A stretch of DNA of 62,500 nt, from positions 202,501-265,000 of the forward strand of contig JACVTC010000174.1 in the NCBI GenBank assembly GCA_016946835.1, read 5' to 3'. Source of the stretch: Neocallimastix lanati (nom. inval.) (taxonomy: Eukaryota; Neocallimastigomycota; Neocallimastigomycetes; Neocallimastigales; Neocallimastigaceae). Shown piece after piece: positions 1-12,695 of the stretch (its first letter is position 1; each line of letters starts with the position of its first letter). Below the pieces are notes generated by a model. That model saw only the letters and a program-made list of their open reading frames with translations, had not been told where the DNA came from and made no database searches. Position numbers and translations under genes: made by a program.

Positions 1-1735
1 ACATACTATTTTGTCTTTTCTTATAATCATATTTATCAGGACAAATGAATTTCTTTCCATGGAATGCATGCAACAATAAAAACTCATTTCTATCAACTAG
101 AGAACCACATAAAGTTTTTGACCATAAGTTACCAGCAAATCCTGTTAATTGATTTGTCAGTGGTAGTAATTGAATTTTAAACATAATAGCAGATGATAAA
201 AATGAATCAAATTCAGTATGCTGAATTAAATGAATTAACTGATTTTTGGTTAAAAAATATTTAAATGTTTTTTCCGGTTCAATTTCTTCACGTTTAATAT
301 TAAGAAGTAATTTTGATAAATAAGTCAAACCATTATTTGGTGAATTTAAATATTCCTATTAATAAATTAATAAATAAAATAATAAATAAAATATTATATA
401 AATTAATAAATACATTAATAAATAAATTAAAAAATAAAATAATATAGAAATAAATAAATAAATAAATAATAAAATAATAAATAAATAAAGTAATAATATA
501 TAGATAAGTAAATAAATTAAGAATTACTAAAGAAGAAATAAATAAATTAAAAAAAAAAAAAAAATTAAACATATAAATGAAAATCTTATTTTCACATTAA
601 GTATTTAATAATATATTTAATATTTAATATATACTTTGGCCCCATAAAATGTATCACAAAGTAATCTTCCACAAGTAACACTTTTTTCAGCTATACTTGA
701 TTCACCCATACCACCAGCACCTAATTGAAGATTAGGCCACCTAATTTGTAATGAAAATTTATAAGTTTTCAAATTTTCAAATATAATATTTATAAAAAAT
801 TTACTGTAATTTAACTCACATTGTTCTTCGAAATCTACCTATCCTAGACCAATTTGAAATTCCTAATGATTTCATACGATGTAATAATATATCTAAGTGA
901 AAATCAATAAAGTTATGACCAACAATGATATCTGGATCCCGTTTTTGAATAATTGCTAATATTTTATATATTATTAAATTATTGAAATTAGGATAATAAT
1001 AATACTTATTAATAATAATATTATTAATTATAATTGTTATTATTATTTTATTATAAATTGAAACTATACCCATTAAATAATTTAATAAAGCAATTTCATT
1101 TTGTACTATTTCAACTTTTTTATTACTGCTTGCCAATAATTCTTTCAAACCAAATGGAAATGGAACGTCTGGTAATTTTCTTAAAATAGTAAACTGATCA
1201 TGTTCTTGTCTTGGATTTGTGATATAATCCACAATATTAACTATTAAATAATTAATTTAAATACAATAAATTATATAGAATAGTTGTCGATATTAATATT
1301 TTTATATTTTATAATTACCATTTGGATAAATTATCGCACTTGCAATAACAATTTCATTAAGATTACATTTTGTATTAAGAACAGTTTTAATATTTAAACT
1401 CATTATTACAAATGGAGGAATTTCTTTTATTATTTCTGGATCATTTTTATTACAAACATTAATTGATTTAGGAGAACTTACTACAATTTCTGTTTTACAC
1501 CAAGAAATCTATATTTTAATAAATATTATATTAATAAAAAAATAACATCTAGCTTATTTATTATAAAATATTCAATGAAATTTACCATTCTTTGACTTTT
1601 ATTATAATTAGTTACTTTAATCCAACATGGGCCCATTAATTTCCTTTTAATAATTAAAAGTTCTAATGCATTGGTATTTGTACCAAAAATTCTACTAAAA
1701 GTCTTTCCAGAAATATTAGATGGTAGTTGTCGATC

Positions 1736-1788
<53 letters not shown>

Positions 1789-3422
1789 GGTAGTGTTAAT
1801 TAATTAATTAATTATTTATTTATTTATATATTTTTATTTATTAATTAATTTATTTATAATTTTTAAATATATTTCAGTATATTACCTTTAAACGAGTAAA
1901 CTGCTTTGAAATAATTTGTTTCAGCTGGAACATCTTGTTCTTCAAAAGCATACTTTCTTTTTACTGATTTGAATCTCCATGAACTAATTTGATATTTTTT
2001 TCTTATATTTTCCATTTCTTCTAAAACATCTATTATTTCAACTTTTTGCTCCGTTTCTTTACCATTTTCTAATTTATTTTTGTTAATTATATAATTACAT
2101 CAATAATACTTTTCATCTACAAATTTTTAATTATTAATTTCTTTTACATATATTAGCCTTTTTGTAGGTACCATTTAATAAATATTTTCTTGGTAAAATA
2201 AAAAGATTTCTCATGATATTATTTACTGTTACACAGCAACTAATAAATTTTTTGTTTCTTTTATCATAAACCTTTTGAATAATATTTTTAAAATTTATAA
2301 AAATTTATATTAATAATTAATTTTTAATAAAAATATATATATAATAGGATATTGATTTGGGTACTTTTCCAAATAAATATACAGTTCCCATTTTTTCCAT
2401 TGCATCAATCCAATAAAATAAAAAATGTTCTCCATTATTTTCTTCGAATTCAATTTTTTGATAATATGAATTATAACGGTTACTAGTATTTTTTGACACT
2501 GTTTGATGAATATTAATCCATTCCTGTTGTTTTAGACTATTAATTTCTGATGATTCATATTCATATTCATTTTTTATTTTTATTTTTTTAGAAGGGGAAG
2601 TTCCCATTCTATTTATTTCTATTTTATCTGTTTTTTTAATATTTGATTCTTCAAGAGTAATAATTTCATTTTTATTTTCATTTAAAGAAAATATTGGGGT
2701 TTCTGAATATCTTTTTGTCTTTTCGTCTTTTTCTCCTTTATTTAAAAGTGATTCAGATATTATTTCTTTTTTGATATCAAATGAATCAATTATATCATCT
2801 ATATTATCCGTAGAAAATTCATCAAAATCATAATTATCTTCAACCTTAATTTTATATTTGAAATTAAATATTTATTAATAATATAATGAAATAAATTAAA
2901 TTTTAAAAGAATAAAGAGAGAAAGATAAAAAGAAATAAAGAAAGAAAAGAATAAGAAATATTAATAAACCATATATCTTTATATTCTTTTTTTTTATTAT
3001 TAGAATTTTATAATATATATATATACAAAAGAATATTTTTATATATAATTAAAAATTTAGTTAATATATAAAGTAATATTATTAAATGTATTATACAAAA
3101 AAAAAAATAAATAAAATAAAATAAAATAAAATAAAATAAAAAAAATTTTAATTACAAATGTATTTTTAATTGAAATTTCAAATTTATTAAATATAATTGA
3201 AATTTCAAATTTATTAAATATAATTTATTATAAATTAATCAAGCAATAATAAATACATAATATACAACTAAAATAATATAACATAATATAAGAACTAAAT
3301 TTAGTCTTTGAAATTAATTCTATAAACATTTAAATCTAAGAAATAATTTTTTAAATGTGTTTCAAATAAATAAATAAATAAAATAAAATAAAATAAAATA
3401 AAATAAAATAAAATAAAATAAA

Positions 3423-3455
<33 letters not shown>

Positions 3456-3568
3456 AAATTTACTTCATTAATTTCAATTCCTGAACTTCTTTTTCTTTTT
3501 AATTCATTTAATTCTTCTTTTTTTATTATAGAGGAATTTCTTTTAATTTCATTTCTTAAACTTTTCAT
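1..3568 (-). CDS. POL1: DNA polymerase alpha catalytic subunit, N-terminal part (gene cut by window edge)
   Basis: Family B replicative polymerase that extends primase RNA primers at origins and on the lagging strand. It is read on the minus strand as about nine exons. The start exon is 3464-3568, a short Lys/Arg/Glu-rich start like the conserved POL1 N-terminus. The next exon, 2365-2844, is acidic and ends in the FYWIDA...VYLFGK motif typical of Pol alpha. Further exons lie near 2158-2285, 1890-2080, 1573-1733, 1319-1510, 1070-1236, 820-955 and 625-780, then 1-350. The exonuclease-like domain is clear from DPDIIVGHN at about 900-945 and NWSRIGRFRR, followed by VTCGRLLCDT near 660-700. The left edge reads EFLLLHAFHGKKFICPDKYD, which lies just before polymerase motif A, so the catalytic palm is outside the window. 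Exons join in frame (for example an ATGG/GTATAG donor at about 1069 to an acceptor at 955). Exon borders are approximate where only a range is given. Divergent from TRM5. Confidence 0.92.
1736..1788. repeat. (ATT)n microsatellite in a POL1 intron
   Basis: Uninterrupted trinucleotide run between two POL1 exons. Smaller (ATT)/(AAT) runs recur throughout the window. Confidence 0.9.
3169..3224. repeat. 28-bp tandem duplication
   Basis: Two adjacent copies of a 28-bp unit containing the palindrome TTGAAATTTCAA, inside the first POL1 intron. Confidence 0.8.
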
Positions 3569-4908
3569 TGTTAATATTTAATATTTATAATTTAATTCTA
3601 AAATTTATATTAATATAAATTTTAGTAAGATATTTAAATATATATATTATTATTATTATAATTATTATTTCTTTTTTTTTTTTTTTTATTTTTAATTTTT
3701 TTTTATTTTATTTTGTTTTTTTTTTATTTTATTTTGTTTTTATTTAAATAATAAAATTGCTTAGCAAAAATTTAATTTTACTTAATAATAAATATTTAAT
3801 ATTAAAATAAATAAATAAATAAATAAATAAAATTAAAAATATATAAAACATTATTTTTTTTTATGTATTTATTTTTTATTGTTATTTATTAATATTTGAT
3901 ATAAAACAAATATGTGTAGCAACATATTTGTATATTTGAATATTTGTATATTCAGATATTAAATTTATATCTTATTATTTATAATAATTTATATTATTAT
4001 ATATTTTATATTATTATTTATATTTTATATTATTTATATTTTGTATATATTATTTATATTCCTTATATATATTTCTTAAATATTAAATTATACTTCTTAT
4101 TTTAAATTATTAAAGTTTATAATTATTAAAGTATATATAATTAATATAATAGTTTATATTATTTATATATTATTCATATTAAAATATTATTATTTATTTA
4201 TATATATATATTATATATATTTATTTATAATAATTATATATTATTAATATTATTAATACTTTACAGTATAATTAATATTAACTCTTATTCTTGTTTTTGT
4301 TTTTCTTTAGTAGAAATAATATTGTAATTATAATAAAATATTAATAAAATTATTAATAACTAAAATACACTTATTAAACCAGCTACAACATAAAGAATAT
4401 CACATTATATTTAAATACACGTGATATATATAAGATTATATTTAATATTATCTATTTTTTTATACTTTTTATTATAAATTTACATATTTTTTAATTAATC
4501 AGAAATTTAATAATATAATAAAAATATATAAAGAAAATTTGATAGTGAAATGTAGTGGTATAATAAATTTATTAAAAATAAAATAAAAATGATATTTTTT
4601 TAATTATATAAATATCACATAATTATTAATCATGTATTATGTATTTATATAAAAATGTATTTTTATTAATAACTAAACATTTATCTATTTTTTACATTAT
4701 ATTAAGTAGAATTTTAACTGAACATTATTTATTATACCCGTATAATAATAGTTTAACTAAATAATTTGAAGTTAATCTACAAATAATTTAATTACATAAA
4801 TAAATTATTTGTAGATACAAATTTTTAATTTTTATAAATTTTTATTTAAAATATTAATAATGTAATGTTAGCCAATAGCATTTTAAAAAAATCTTAATAT
4901 ATATATAC

Positions 4909-4956
<48 letters not shown>

Positions 4957-5122
4957 AATTATATTAAAAGTAAAATATTTATATTATTGGTTAATTTAAA
5001 TTGGTTATTTATGATATAAAGTTTTATTCATATTTAAAATCTCGATTTTATTATTGCTTTAATTTATATATTTGTTAAATTATTTTAAAAGCAAAAATAT
5101 TTTATATTATAAAATATTAAAA
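3569..5122. promoter_or_regulatory. Divergent intergenic region between POL1 and TRM5
   Basis: About 1.55 kb of AT-rich sequence between two divergently read start codons, so it should hold both promoters. It includes (A/T)n tracts, a T-run of about 40 at 4911-4952, (AAAT)n and (TAT)n stretches. No specific transcription-factor site can be supported. Confidence 0.5.
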
Positions 5123-7256
5123 ATGTTAACCCCACCAAAAAATGAAGGCATGCTTGTCTTGGACAAGGAAAAATTCAATAAAGAATTAACTGTAACAGCT
5201 ATAAAAATTGACGTTAAAAAAAGTTCTTTATTCATGAAGACTTTAGCGGAGTAAATTATATTTTGTTAAATTAAAAGAGCATATTAATTCATGATATTAC
5301 TAATTTAATTAAATTAAAATATTAAATTATATATATATATATATAAATATATATATTAATAGTCATTTATTAAATATGAAAAGATATCAAAATATTATTG
5401 AAGATCCGGAGTATGTTCCTCCAAACGTTGAACAAGATGCAACAAATAAAAAGAGAAAAAAAAATAATTCACCAACGAAATATATTTTATTATCTCCTGA
5501 TATTAAGCAAGGTTAATAATTATTGAAAATTAAACCTATTAAGTATTTATTCTTATCATTTTTTTTTTTTTACCCTAAAATAAAAATATAACTTATTACT
5601 TCAGATTTAAGCAATCTTCCAGAAGATAAACAAAAATTTATTAAAGAAGAATGCATTGAAGTTAAATCTTATACTTTTATTGTTGATTATGAATATTGGT
5701 CAACAGGTAAATGTTAAATATTGTTTTCATTATTATAATTAAAAATAAATAATTAAAATTTTAAAAATTGAACAAAGATGATATCTTAAGGTCAATAATT
5801 CCAGAAGAATATCAAATTCCAGGTTCATTTGAAACTGTTGGTCATATTGGTAGTATTCCTTTTTTACACTAATTATAATACCTATTAATTTAATATTTAT
5901 ATTAATTGCAATAACAACAAAATAATATGAAATGAAATATTAATAAATTTAAATATAATTTAACAAATAAAGCTCATTTAAATTTAAGAGAAGAATATCT
6001 TCCTTACAAAAAAATTATTGGAGAAATTATCTTAGATGTAACCATAAACTATATTTATATAATAATAAATTTCAATATATTAAAATTTACTATTAAATTT
6101 ATTTTATATTATTAAATATTTTTAATACCTTTTTTTTTTTTTTTTGATAGAAAAATAAACATATTAAAACAGTTGTTAATAAAACAGGAAAAATTGATAA
6201 TACTTTTAGATTCTTTGAAATGGAATTATTAGCTGGTGTTTGGGATATGAATGCAGAATTGGTATGATGAAAATATTTTATTATATAGATATAAATTCAA
6301 AAATATTGAATAATTTTATTAATTCTATATTTTCAATATAATGCATAAATATAGAAAGAAAGTAATTGTACTTTCCAATTTGATTTTTCTAAAGTTTATT
6401 GGAATTCAAGACTTCAAGGAGAACATGAACGTTTAGTTAAAAAATTTAAAAGAAATGAATTTATTTGTAATAAAAAAAAAAAAAAATAAAAACTAAAACT
6501 AAAAATAAAAATAAAATATAGGAATATATATAGTTTATCAATATTAATATTTACATATATTAACCATATATAATATAGGTGATGTTATGGCTGGTGTCGG
6601 TCCATTTGCATTACCAGCTGCAAAGAATAAAGGATCTATTGTATTCGCAAATGATTTAAATCCAAAATCATATGAATATTTAAAGAAAAATGTTGAAAAT
6701 AATAAATTAGTTAATAAAGTTTTTTCATATAATGAAGATGGTCGTGATTTCATTAAAAATTCCCTAAAATATTTAAATGATAAATCAATTCAAGAAAAAA
6801 TTATTGAACAACGTAAAAAAGATAAAATTGAATCTCTTCGCAAAAAATTCAAAAAACAAAATATTAAAAATATAAATAGAAATAATGAAAAAGAAAAAAT
6901 TGAAGATAATAGTGAAAATATATTTAAAACTGAAAATGGTACACCAATTTTATTCCAACATTATGTAATGAACTTACCAGCGATAGCAATTGAATTTTTA
7001 GGTAATTTTATTTTTATAAATTAATAATAAAAATTTATTAAAAAAACATATATATATATATATATAAAATTAATAAATATTTTAATTAATGAAAATTAAA
7101 ACAGATGCTTTTAGAGGTATATTTAGAGATTACAAAGATAAGATAAAAATCGAACAATTTCCTACAATTCATTGTCATTGTTTCTCTGCTGCTAAAGACA
7201 GACATGCTGAAATCAAAAGTGTAATTAAATAATAATACTAATACCAATACCAATAC

Positions 7257-7312
<56 letters not shown>

Positions 7313-7741
7313 TATATATATTTTTATTTAATTTTATTATATGTATATTATAAAAATATTACCATATTATTAATAAATAATGAATTTTATCTATATAAAG
7401 AGAGTAGAAAATGCTCTTGGTCATGCTCTTGATGAAAAATATATAAAAGAAATTTACTTTGTTAGATCTGTAGCGCCAAGCAAAGATATGTATTGTATTT
7501 CATTTGTTTTACCACCTGAAGTTGCATTTATGGACGAAAAGTAATGTAAATTAATCCTTTTTTTAATTTTTTATCATCGTTCCGAATATTACTATAATAA
7601 TTAATATTAAATAATGATTATTAATTAACACGTATTTCTTTTTAAATATTAAATAGTGATCATCAATCAAATAAAAGAAAACTTGAAAAAAGTGAACTAT
7701 CTGACAACAATAACCATGCTAAAATAAATAAAATAAAATAA
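5123..7741 (+). CDS. TRM5: tRNA (guanine37-N1)-methyltransferase
   Basis: SAM-dependent enzyme that makes m1G37 next to the anticodon, preventing +1 frameshifting; known to act in the cytosol and organelles. The start is the ATG at 5123 (reads [10 protein letters not shown]); the upstream open frame has no ATG. Exon 1 ends at 5250 (GTAAAT) and joins at 5384 to give an in-frame [16 protein letters not shown]. Later exons carry the N-terminal D2-type region ([20 protein letters not shown]), then [16 protein letters not shown] and the catalytic-domain sequence [19 protein letters not shown]. The SAM-binding motif [18 protein letters not shown] and [13 protein letters not shown] lie at 6580-6680. 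The last exons carry [15 protein letters not shown] and [19 protein letters not shown]. It is a full set of Trm5 landmarks over about nine exons. A basic KRKKNN stretch in exon 2 is a minor oddity. Convergent with the RPAP2-type gene. Confidence 0.93.
7253..7311. repeat. (AAT)n microsatellite in a TRM5 intron
   Basis: Trinucleotide run just after the [17 protein letters not shown] exon. Confidence 0.9.
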
Positions 7742-8455
7742 TTCAATTAGATGAACATTTTTATTAATATTTTAGACTTTTAAAATATATTTGAAATATT
7801 AATATTATAGCTATAGTTTTAGTATTATATTATTTGATAATTACAAAATGATACATACACAATATATATATATTTATATTATTATTGTTGTTATTTATTT
7901 TAAAATTAAATATATATAAAAAACTAAATCTTTTAAGAAATATTAATATATATTTTATTGATATTTAAATCAATTAATATACAAAATAATAATAATTGGA
8001 AAAAAAATTCTTTTTTAATATTAAAATACTTATATATATATATATATATTTTTTATTTCATATTTTTTCAATTAAATAAATTAATAAATACTTATGAAAT
8101 GTTATATTATTTTAATTATTTGAAAAGTAGTATTTATAGTAATTTTTGATATTATCATTAAATAAATTTTATAAATAAAATATTTTTAACTCTTATAATT
8201 TTATAAATCTTTTATAGAAATTTTGTTTTAATTTAAAATAAATCAAAATAAAATAGTTCTTCACACAATGAATCAACTGAAACTATCTCATTATATACAG
8301 TATAACTTTTCTGTTATATTTTATTTAGTAATATTAAAGAATGGGCAATAAAAATAATATTAAAGAATGGACAATAAAAATACTGATAATAAAATAAAAA
8401 ATATATTAAAATAAAAAAAAAATACTAAAGCAAAAAAACAATTCAAATAAAGAAT

Positions 8456-8499
<44 letters not shown>

Positions 8500-8638
8500 A
8501 ATTATAATTATATGAACCATTCAAAATGATAATATTATCAATATATCAATTTATATTTTTATTCATATTTATTTTTATTTATTATATATCTATTAAAAAT
8601 TAAATATTTTATATACATTAAATTAATTTTATTTGGAC
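7742..8638. other. Convergent intergenic region, no gene seen
   Basis: 3' ends of TRM5 (plus) and the RPAP2-type gene (minus) face each other. It holds (AAAT)n at 8460-8502 and a direct repeat (AATATTAAAGAATGG, twice) near 8332-8372. An open frame at 7958 is low-complexity and not supported. Confidence 0.6.
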
Positions 8639-8800
8639 TTAATTAAATAAATTTACAAATTCTACTAATTGATAATATGGGACTTCAACAGTTTCAATCA
8701 TTTTTTTCCATTTTTCTTCCGATATTTCTTCTTCTAATAGTTTATTTCTTTTTGTTAAACTAATTTTTATGAATATATTTTATTGAATATATTTTATATG

Positions 8801-8852
<52 letters not shown>

Positions 8853-10537
8853 ATTACAATTATTAATATTTTTATTTATATTATAATATATTTATGTGCT
8901 TATTCAATATTTTTGATTTAAAGTAAAATAGAGCAAAATAAAATAAAATAAAAAGTATAAACTTACGCTTTAAGAAACACTACAGTTAAAGTCCAATATT
9001 CAACAGAAGAAAGTACAACCATTGATTCATTTACAACAAAAGATTTTATTAATAAAATAAGTTCATTTTCTATTGAAGTAATAATTCCATGTTCTAGTTT
9101 AATTGATGAAAAACTATTTTTATTTAAATAATAAAATTAATTATTATCAAATAAACAAATAAAATATATATATATATATATGAATTATATTATAAGACTT
9201 ACGATTTCATAATATTTGTAATTAAAATATCTTTTCTAGTATTCATAATATCATCATCTACTAATAACATTTCATTTAATTCATCTTCTGAAATTTTACT
9301 ATTTAAAAATAATCTTGTTTCATTTGTGATCATTCGACTGATTGTTGTCCATGTTTTTCCGAATAATGAAAGAGTTGGAATTAGTTTCTTTTTTTGTTTT
9401 TTACGAGCTTCTTCCTTTGTCATTTCTGTTATTTTTAATATTTTTTCTAAATCTTTATTCATTTCAAACAAGCTTTTAACGTTTTTCTCAGAATCATTTT
9501 CATTCTCATCAATATTTTCTTCATTTATTTCTTTATTTTTTTCCTCATTACCCTCTTTATTATCAACATTTTCAGCATTACTTTTTAACATATCTTTTTG
9601 AACTCCACTTTTTTCAATAACATCATAACTATAAAAGACATCTCGACTATTTTTACCTTTTTTTCTATTATTTTTTTTCTTTTTATTAATTGGTTTATTA
9701 CTATTTTCTTGATAAGCCTTATTCATTTCTTCCTTATTTTCAATAAATTTAACAGACGTATCATCATTAAATCTAACTTTAAGATTTTCTTTTGAAACCG
9801 AATTTGATTTTTTAAGAATTCCTATTGATTTTTTACTAGAAATGGTTTTCTTTTCATTATTCATGTTCTCTTCTTTTGAAATTGGTGTATCTTTAATATT
9901 TAATTTATTAAATTCTTCAATAATTACTTCACTTTTATTTTCAGTTAAGTTTAAATTATTATTTTCAGTAATTTCATTAAGTAATTTCAATTTACTAAGT
10001 TCACTAGTAATTTCCTCTTTGGTATTATCATTGTTAGTATTATTACTTGATTCTTTTTTTTCAGAGTTATTCAAACTTTTTTCTTTCTTTAATTTTTCTT
10101 CTTCCTTCTTATGTTGTTCTCGAGCATATTGTTCATACAATTCATTAAATTTATTAGCATCTTCTCGATTCATAACTACTGAAGATACAACTTTCTCCTT
10201 GCTTCCACTTTTTTTTAATGAACGTTTATCATTACTATCTAATTTAGAATATGAATTCAAGAGTCCTTTATCTAAAATAATTGTTGAGGGTTTATTAATA
10301 TGTTTTTTATTATTAGTATGTGGTTTATAATGATATCCTTCAATACTATCATATTGAAATGAAGATTTCTCTATAATTGGTTGAATATTATTAGAATTAT
10401 TATCACCAAAATGTTCATGAATAATTAATTTATTTTCTAGATTTGGTAATGATTTCATCATACTTTTGACATATGAATCAAGACTTCTTTCTGTATATGA
10501 ATTTAATTTCTCATTTTCTTTTAATATCCAATTTCTA

Positions 10538-10621
<84 letters not shown>

Positions 10622-11161
10622 CATATAATATATATATAAATATTTTCTTTGTTTTATCTCTTACTCTATATTAACTCCAAGTGGTATAACATCAACTTCT
10701 TTTATTCTATTAAAAAAAAAAAAAAATCAATATCATCAGATTAAGTTGTAAAAAAATGATTTAAATATATTATTTTTATTATATTATGTATTATAATTAC
10801 GTTTCTAAATTTCTTAAATAAACGGGTTCATCAAGTAATTGAGAAGCATAGTATCTTGAAGAAATCATACAATCAGATCCACAATATGATTTTAATTCAG
10901 TAATATCAAAAATTTTCTTTTTCGAACTTGATAATCTATATTTTCCTTTTAATTCCTTTATATTTAATTTTATTAAATTATTAATATTTAAAATTAATAA
11001 GTACATTAATATAATTAATATTATTACAATAATTTAAAATGTTTATTATTAATTACTTGTGTTTTTTTATTACAAAGTGGATATCCACAAAGATTTTGTG
11101 ATTTTCTTTCAATAACAACTTCTTCATAATGTGCTGGTTGAAAATATTTTGCCTAGTTTTC

Positions 11162-11192
<31 letters not shown>

Positions 11193-11465
11193 TATAAATT
11201 ATTTTAAAATAAATTTCAAAATTTTCTAAAATTTTAAATTTATAATTATATTTACAATATATTTTAAATATTTTATTGTAACAGGTGTTTCAAACATTTT
11301 TTCCTGCAATTCCATGATTTTAAATTCCCATTTTGCTTTTTCTAAAATTGATACTTTTTCAATTTGTTCTTTAGTTTTTTTTGAATGTTTAGGAACTTTA
11401 AGTCTATCACTGCTCTTTTTTGGAACTTTTCTAATATTTGGTTTATTTGTTTCATTATATAACAT
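8639..11465 (-). CDS. RPAP2: Rtr1/RPAP2-family RNA polymerase II CTD phosphatase
   Basis: Family members dephosphorylate Ser5-P on the Rpb1 C-terminal domain and help Pol II assembly and import. Seven exons read in phase. Exon 1 is 11256-11465 and exon 2 is 11057-11152. Exon 3 ends at 10801; the fourth lies near 10660-10710. The large exon 5 runs from about 10535 to 9205, and two small C-terminal exons end with TAA at 8639. The zinc-binding module is visible as NLCGYPLC in exon 2 and ITELKSYCGSDC in exon 3, with the expected spacing, preceded by the family-typical FQPAHYEEVV and followed by IKEVDVIPLGV. The middle (9200-10460) is a Lys/Glu/Asn/Ser-rich linker. The C-terminus (KTWTTISRMIT, LSSVEYWTLTVVFLKA) is a helical region also present in longer RPAP2 proteins. 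The MMKSLP methionines at 10456-10461 are internal: the exon extends upstream through ENWILKENEKL. Confidence 0.87.
10535..10621. repeat. (ATT)n microsatellite in an RPAP2-type gene intron
   Basis: About 29 uninterrupted trinucleotide units between exons 4 and 5 of the minus-strand gene. Confidence 0.9.
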
Positions 11466-11729
11466 TTTGAATTTGTCTTTAATATTTCAAAAAAAAAGGA
11501 AAGTAATAATTAAATTTATAAGTTTTTATATTACGTAATTTAAATTTTTACTTTATTCAAAAATATAATTAATTATATATTTGAGGATTTGAAATTTAAA
11601 ATAAATAAAAATAATATAAAATTATTCAATATTCCACTTAATAAATTATATTTAATATTTTTTTTTTTTTTTATTTATTTTTACTTATTAAATATAAATT
11701 ATAAATAATTATTAATTTGAATTTTTAAT

Positions 11730-11763
<34 letters not shown>

Positions 11764-12695
11764 GTATCCTATTTTAAAAAAATAATTTATTTCATAAATA
11801 TAAAATATATATTATACAATACATATATTTATTTATTATATTATATATTATTTTCTTTCTTTCTTTCTTTTTTTTTTTTTTTTAAAAATATATGAAAATT
11901 TTGATTTTTGGAATTTATTTATTTATCTTCAATTTAATTTTTTTAATTTTTAATTTTTTTTTTTTTTTTTTTTTCTTTTTCTTTTTCTATAAAAAAAAAA
12001 TTAATTTAAATTATATTATATCTTTTATAATTAATCATTAATAAAATTAATAAAAGGAAAGAAATGGAATAAAGGATAAATATAATAAAATTTTTTAAAT
12101 TATGGTTTTTTTAGTCTAATGAATATTTTTGTACACCACAAAATACTAAATTAAAAAAATCTTTTTTTTGAAATATGATTGGATGAATTTTTGAAGTTTA
12201 CTTTTTTTTTTTATTTTTTTACTTTAAATAATTAAAATTTTCGAAGACACATTTGCTAATATAAAAGGAAACAAGGAGGAGTAAAATTATCTTTAGAGAC
12301 AAAGATAAAAGATATTTTAAAAGATATATATATATTATTTATACTTAATTTTAATTTATATATAATATCATTAAATAAAAGGTATATTATTGAAATAAAG
12401 TTCAAATAATATATATATATATTCAAATATGAATAATTAATAAATTTAAACAAATGATATTTTAAATAATAATAATATAATATAATAATTAATAAATAAA
12501 TAATTAAATAAATAAATAAATAAATAAATTAAAATTATCAACAATAAATATACTATTAAATAAGAGAACAATAGTAAAATTTTAATAATTCTTAAAATTC
12601 TCTTGTTTATTTAATTTATTCATATATCAATTTCCCATTTTCTTCACGTTTGTTCAATTAGCTTCAAAAGATTATTTAATTAAAAGTAATTCAAA
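11466..12695. promoter_or_regulatory. Divergent intergenic region between RPAP2-type gene and AIM24-type gene
   Basis: About 1.2 kb of A/T homopolymers and (AAAT)n. Just before the plus start, near 12600-12690, is a less simple stretch (CCCATTTTCTTCACG) that may be promoter or 5' leader. No defined site is identified. Confidence 0.45.

Noticed and set aside
816-1232. Continuous 138-codon POL1 open frame as a single exon
   Set aside because: The stretch between NYLMG and AIIQK is poly-Ile/Asn and is absent from the polymerase family. GTATAG and TTAG borders remove it and restore ALLNYLMAIIQKRDPD.
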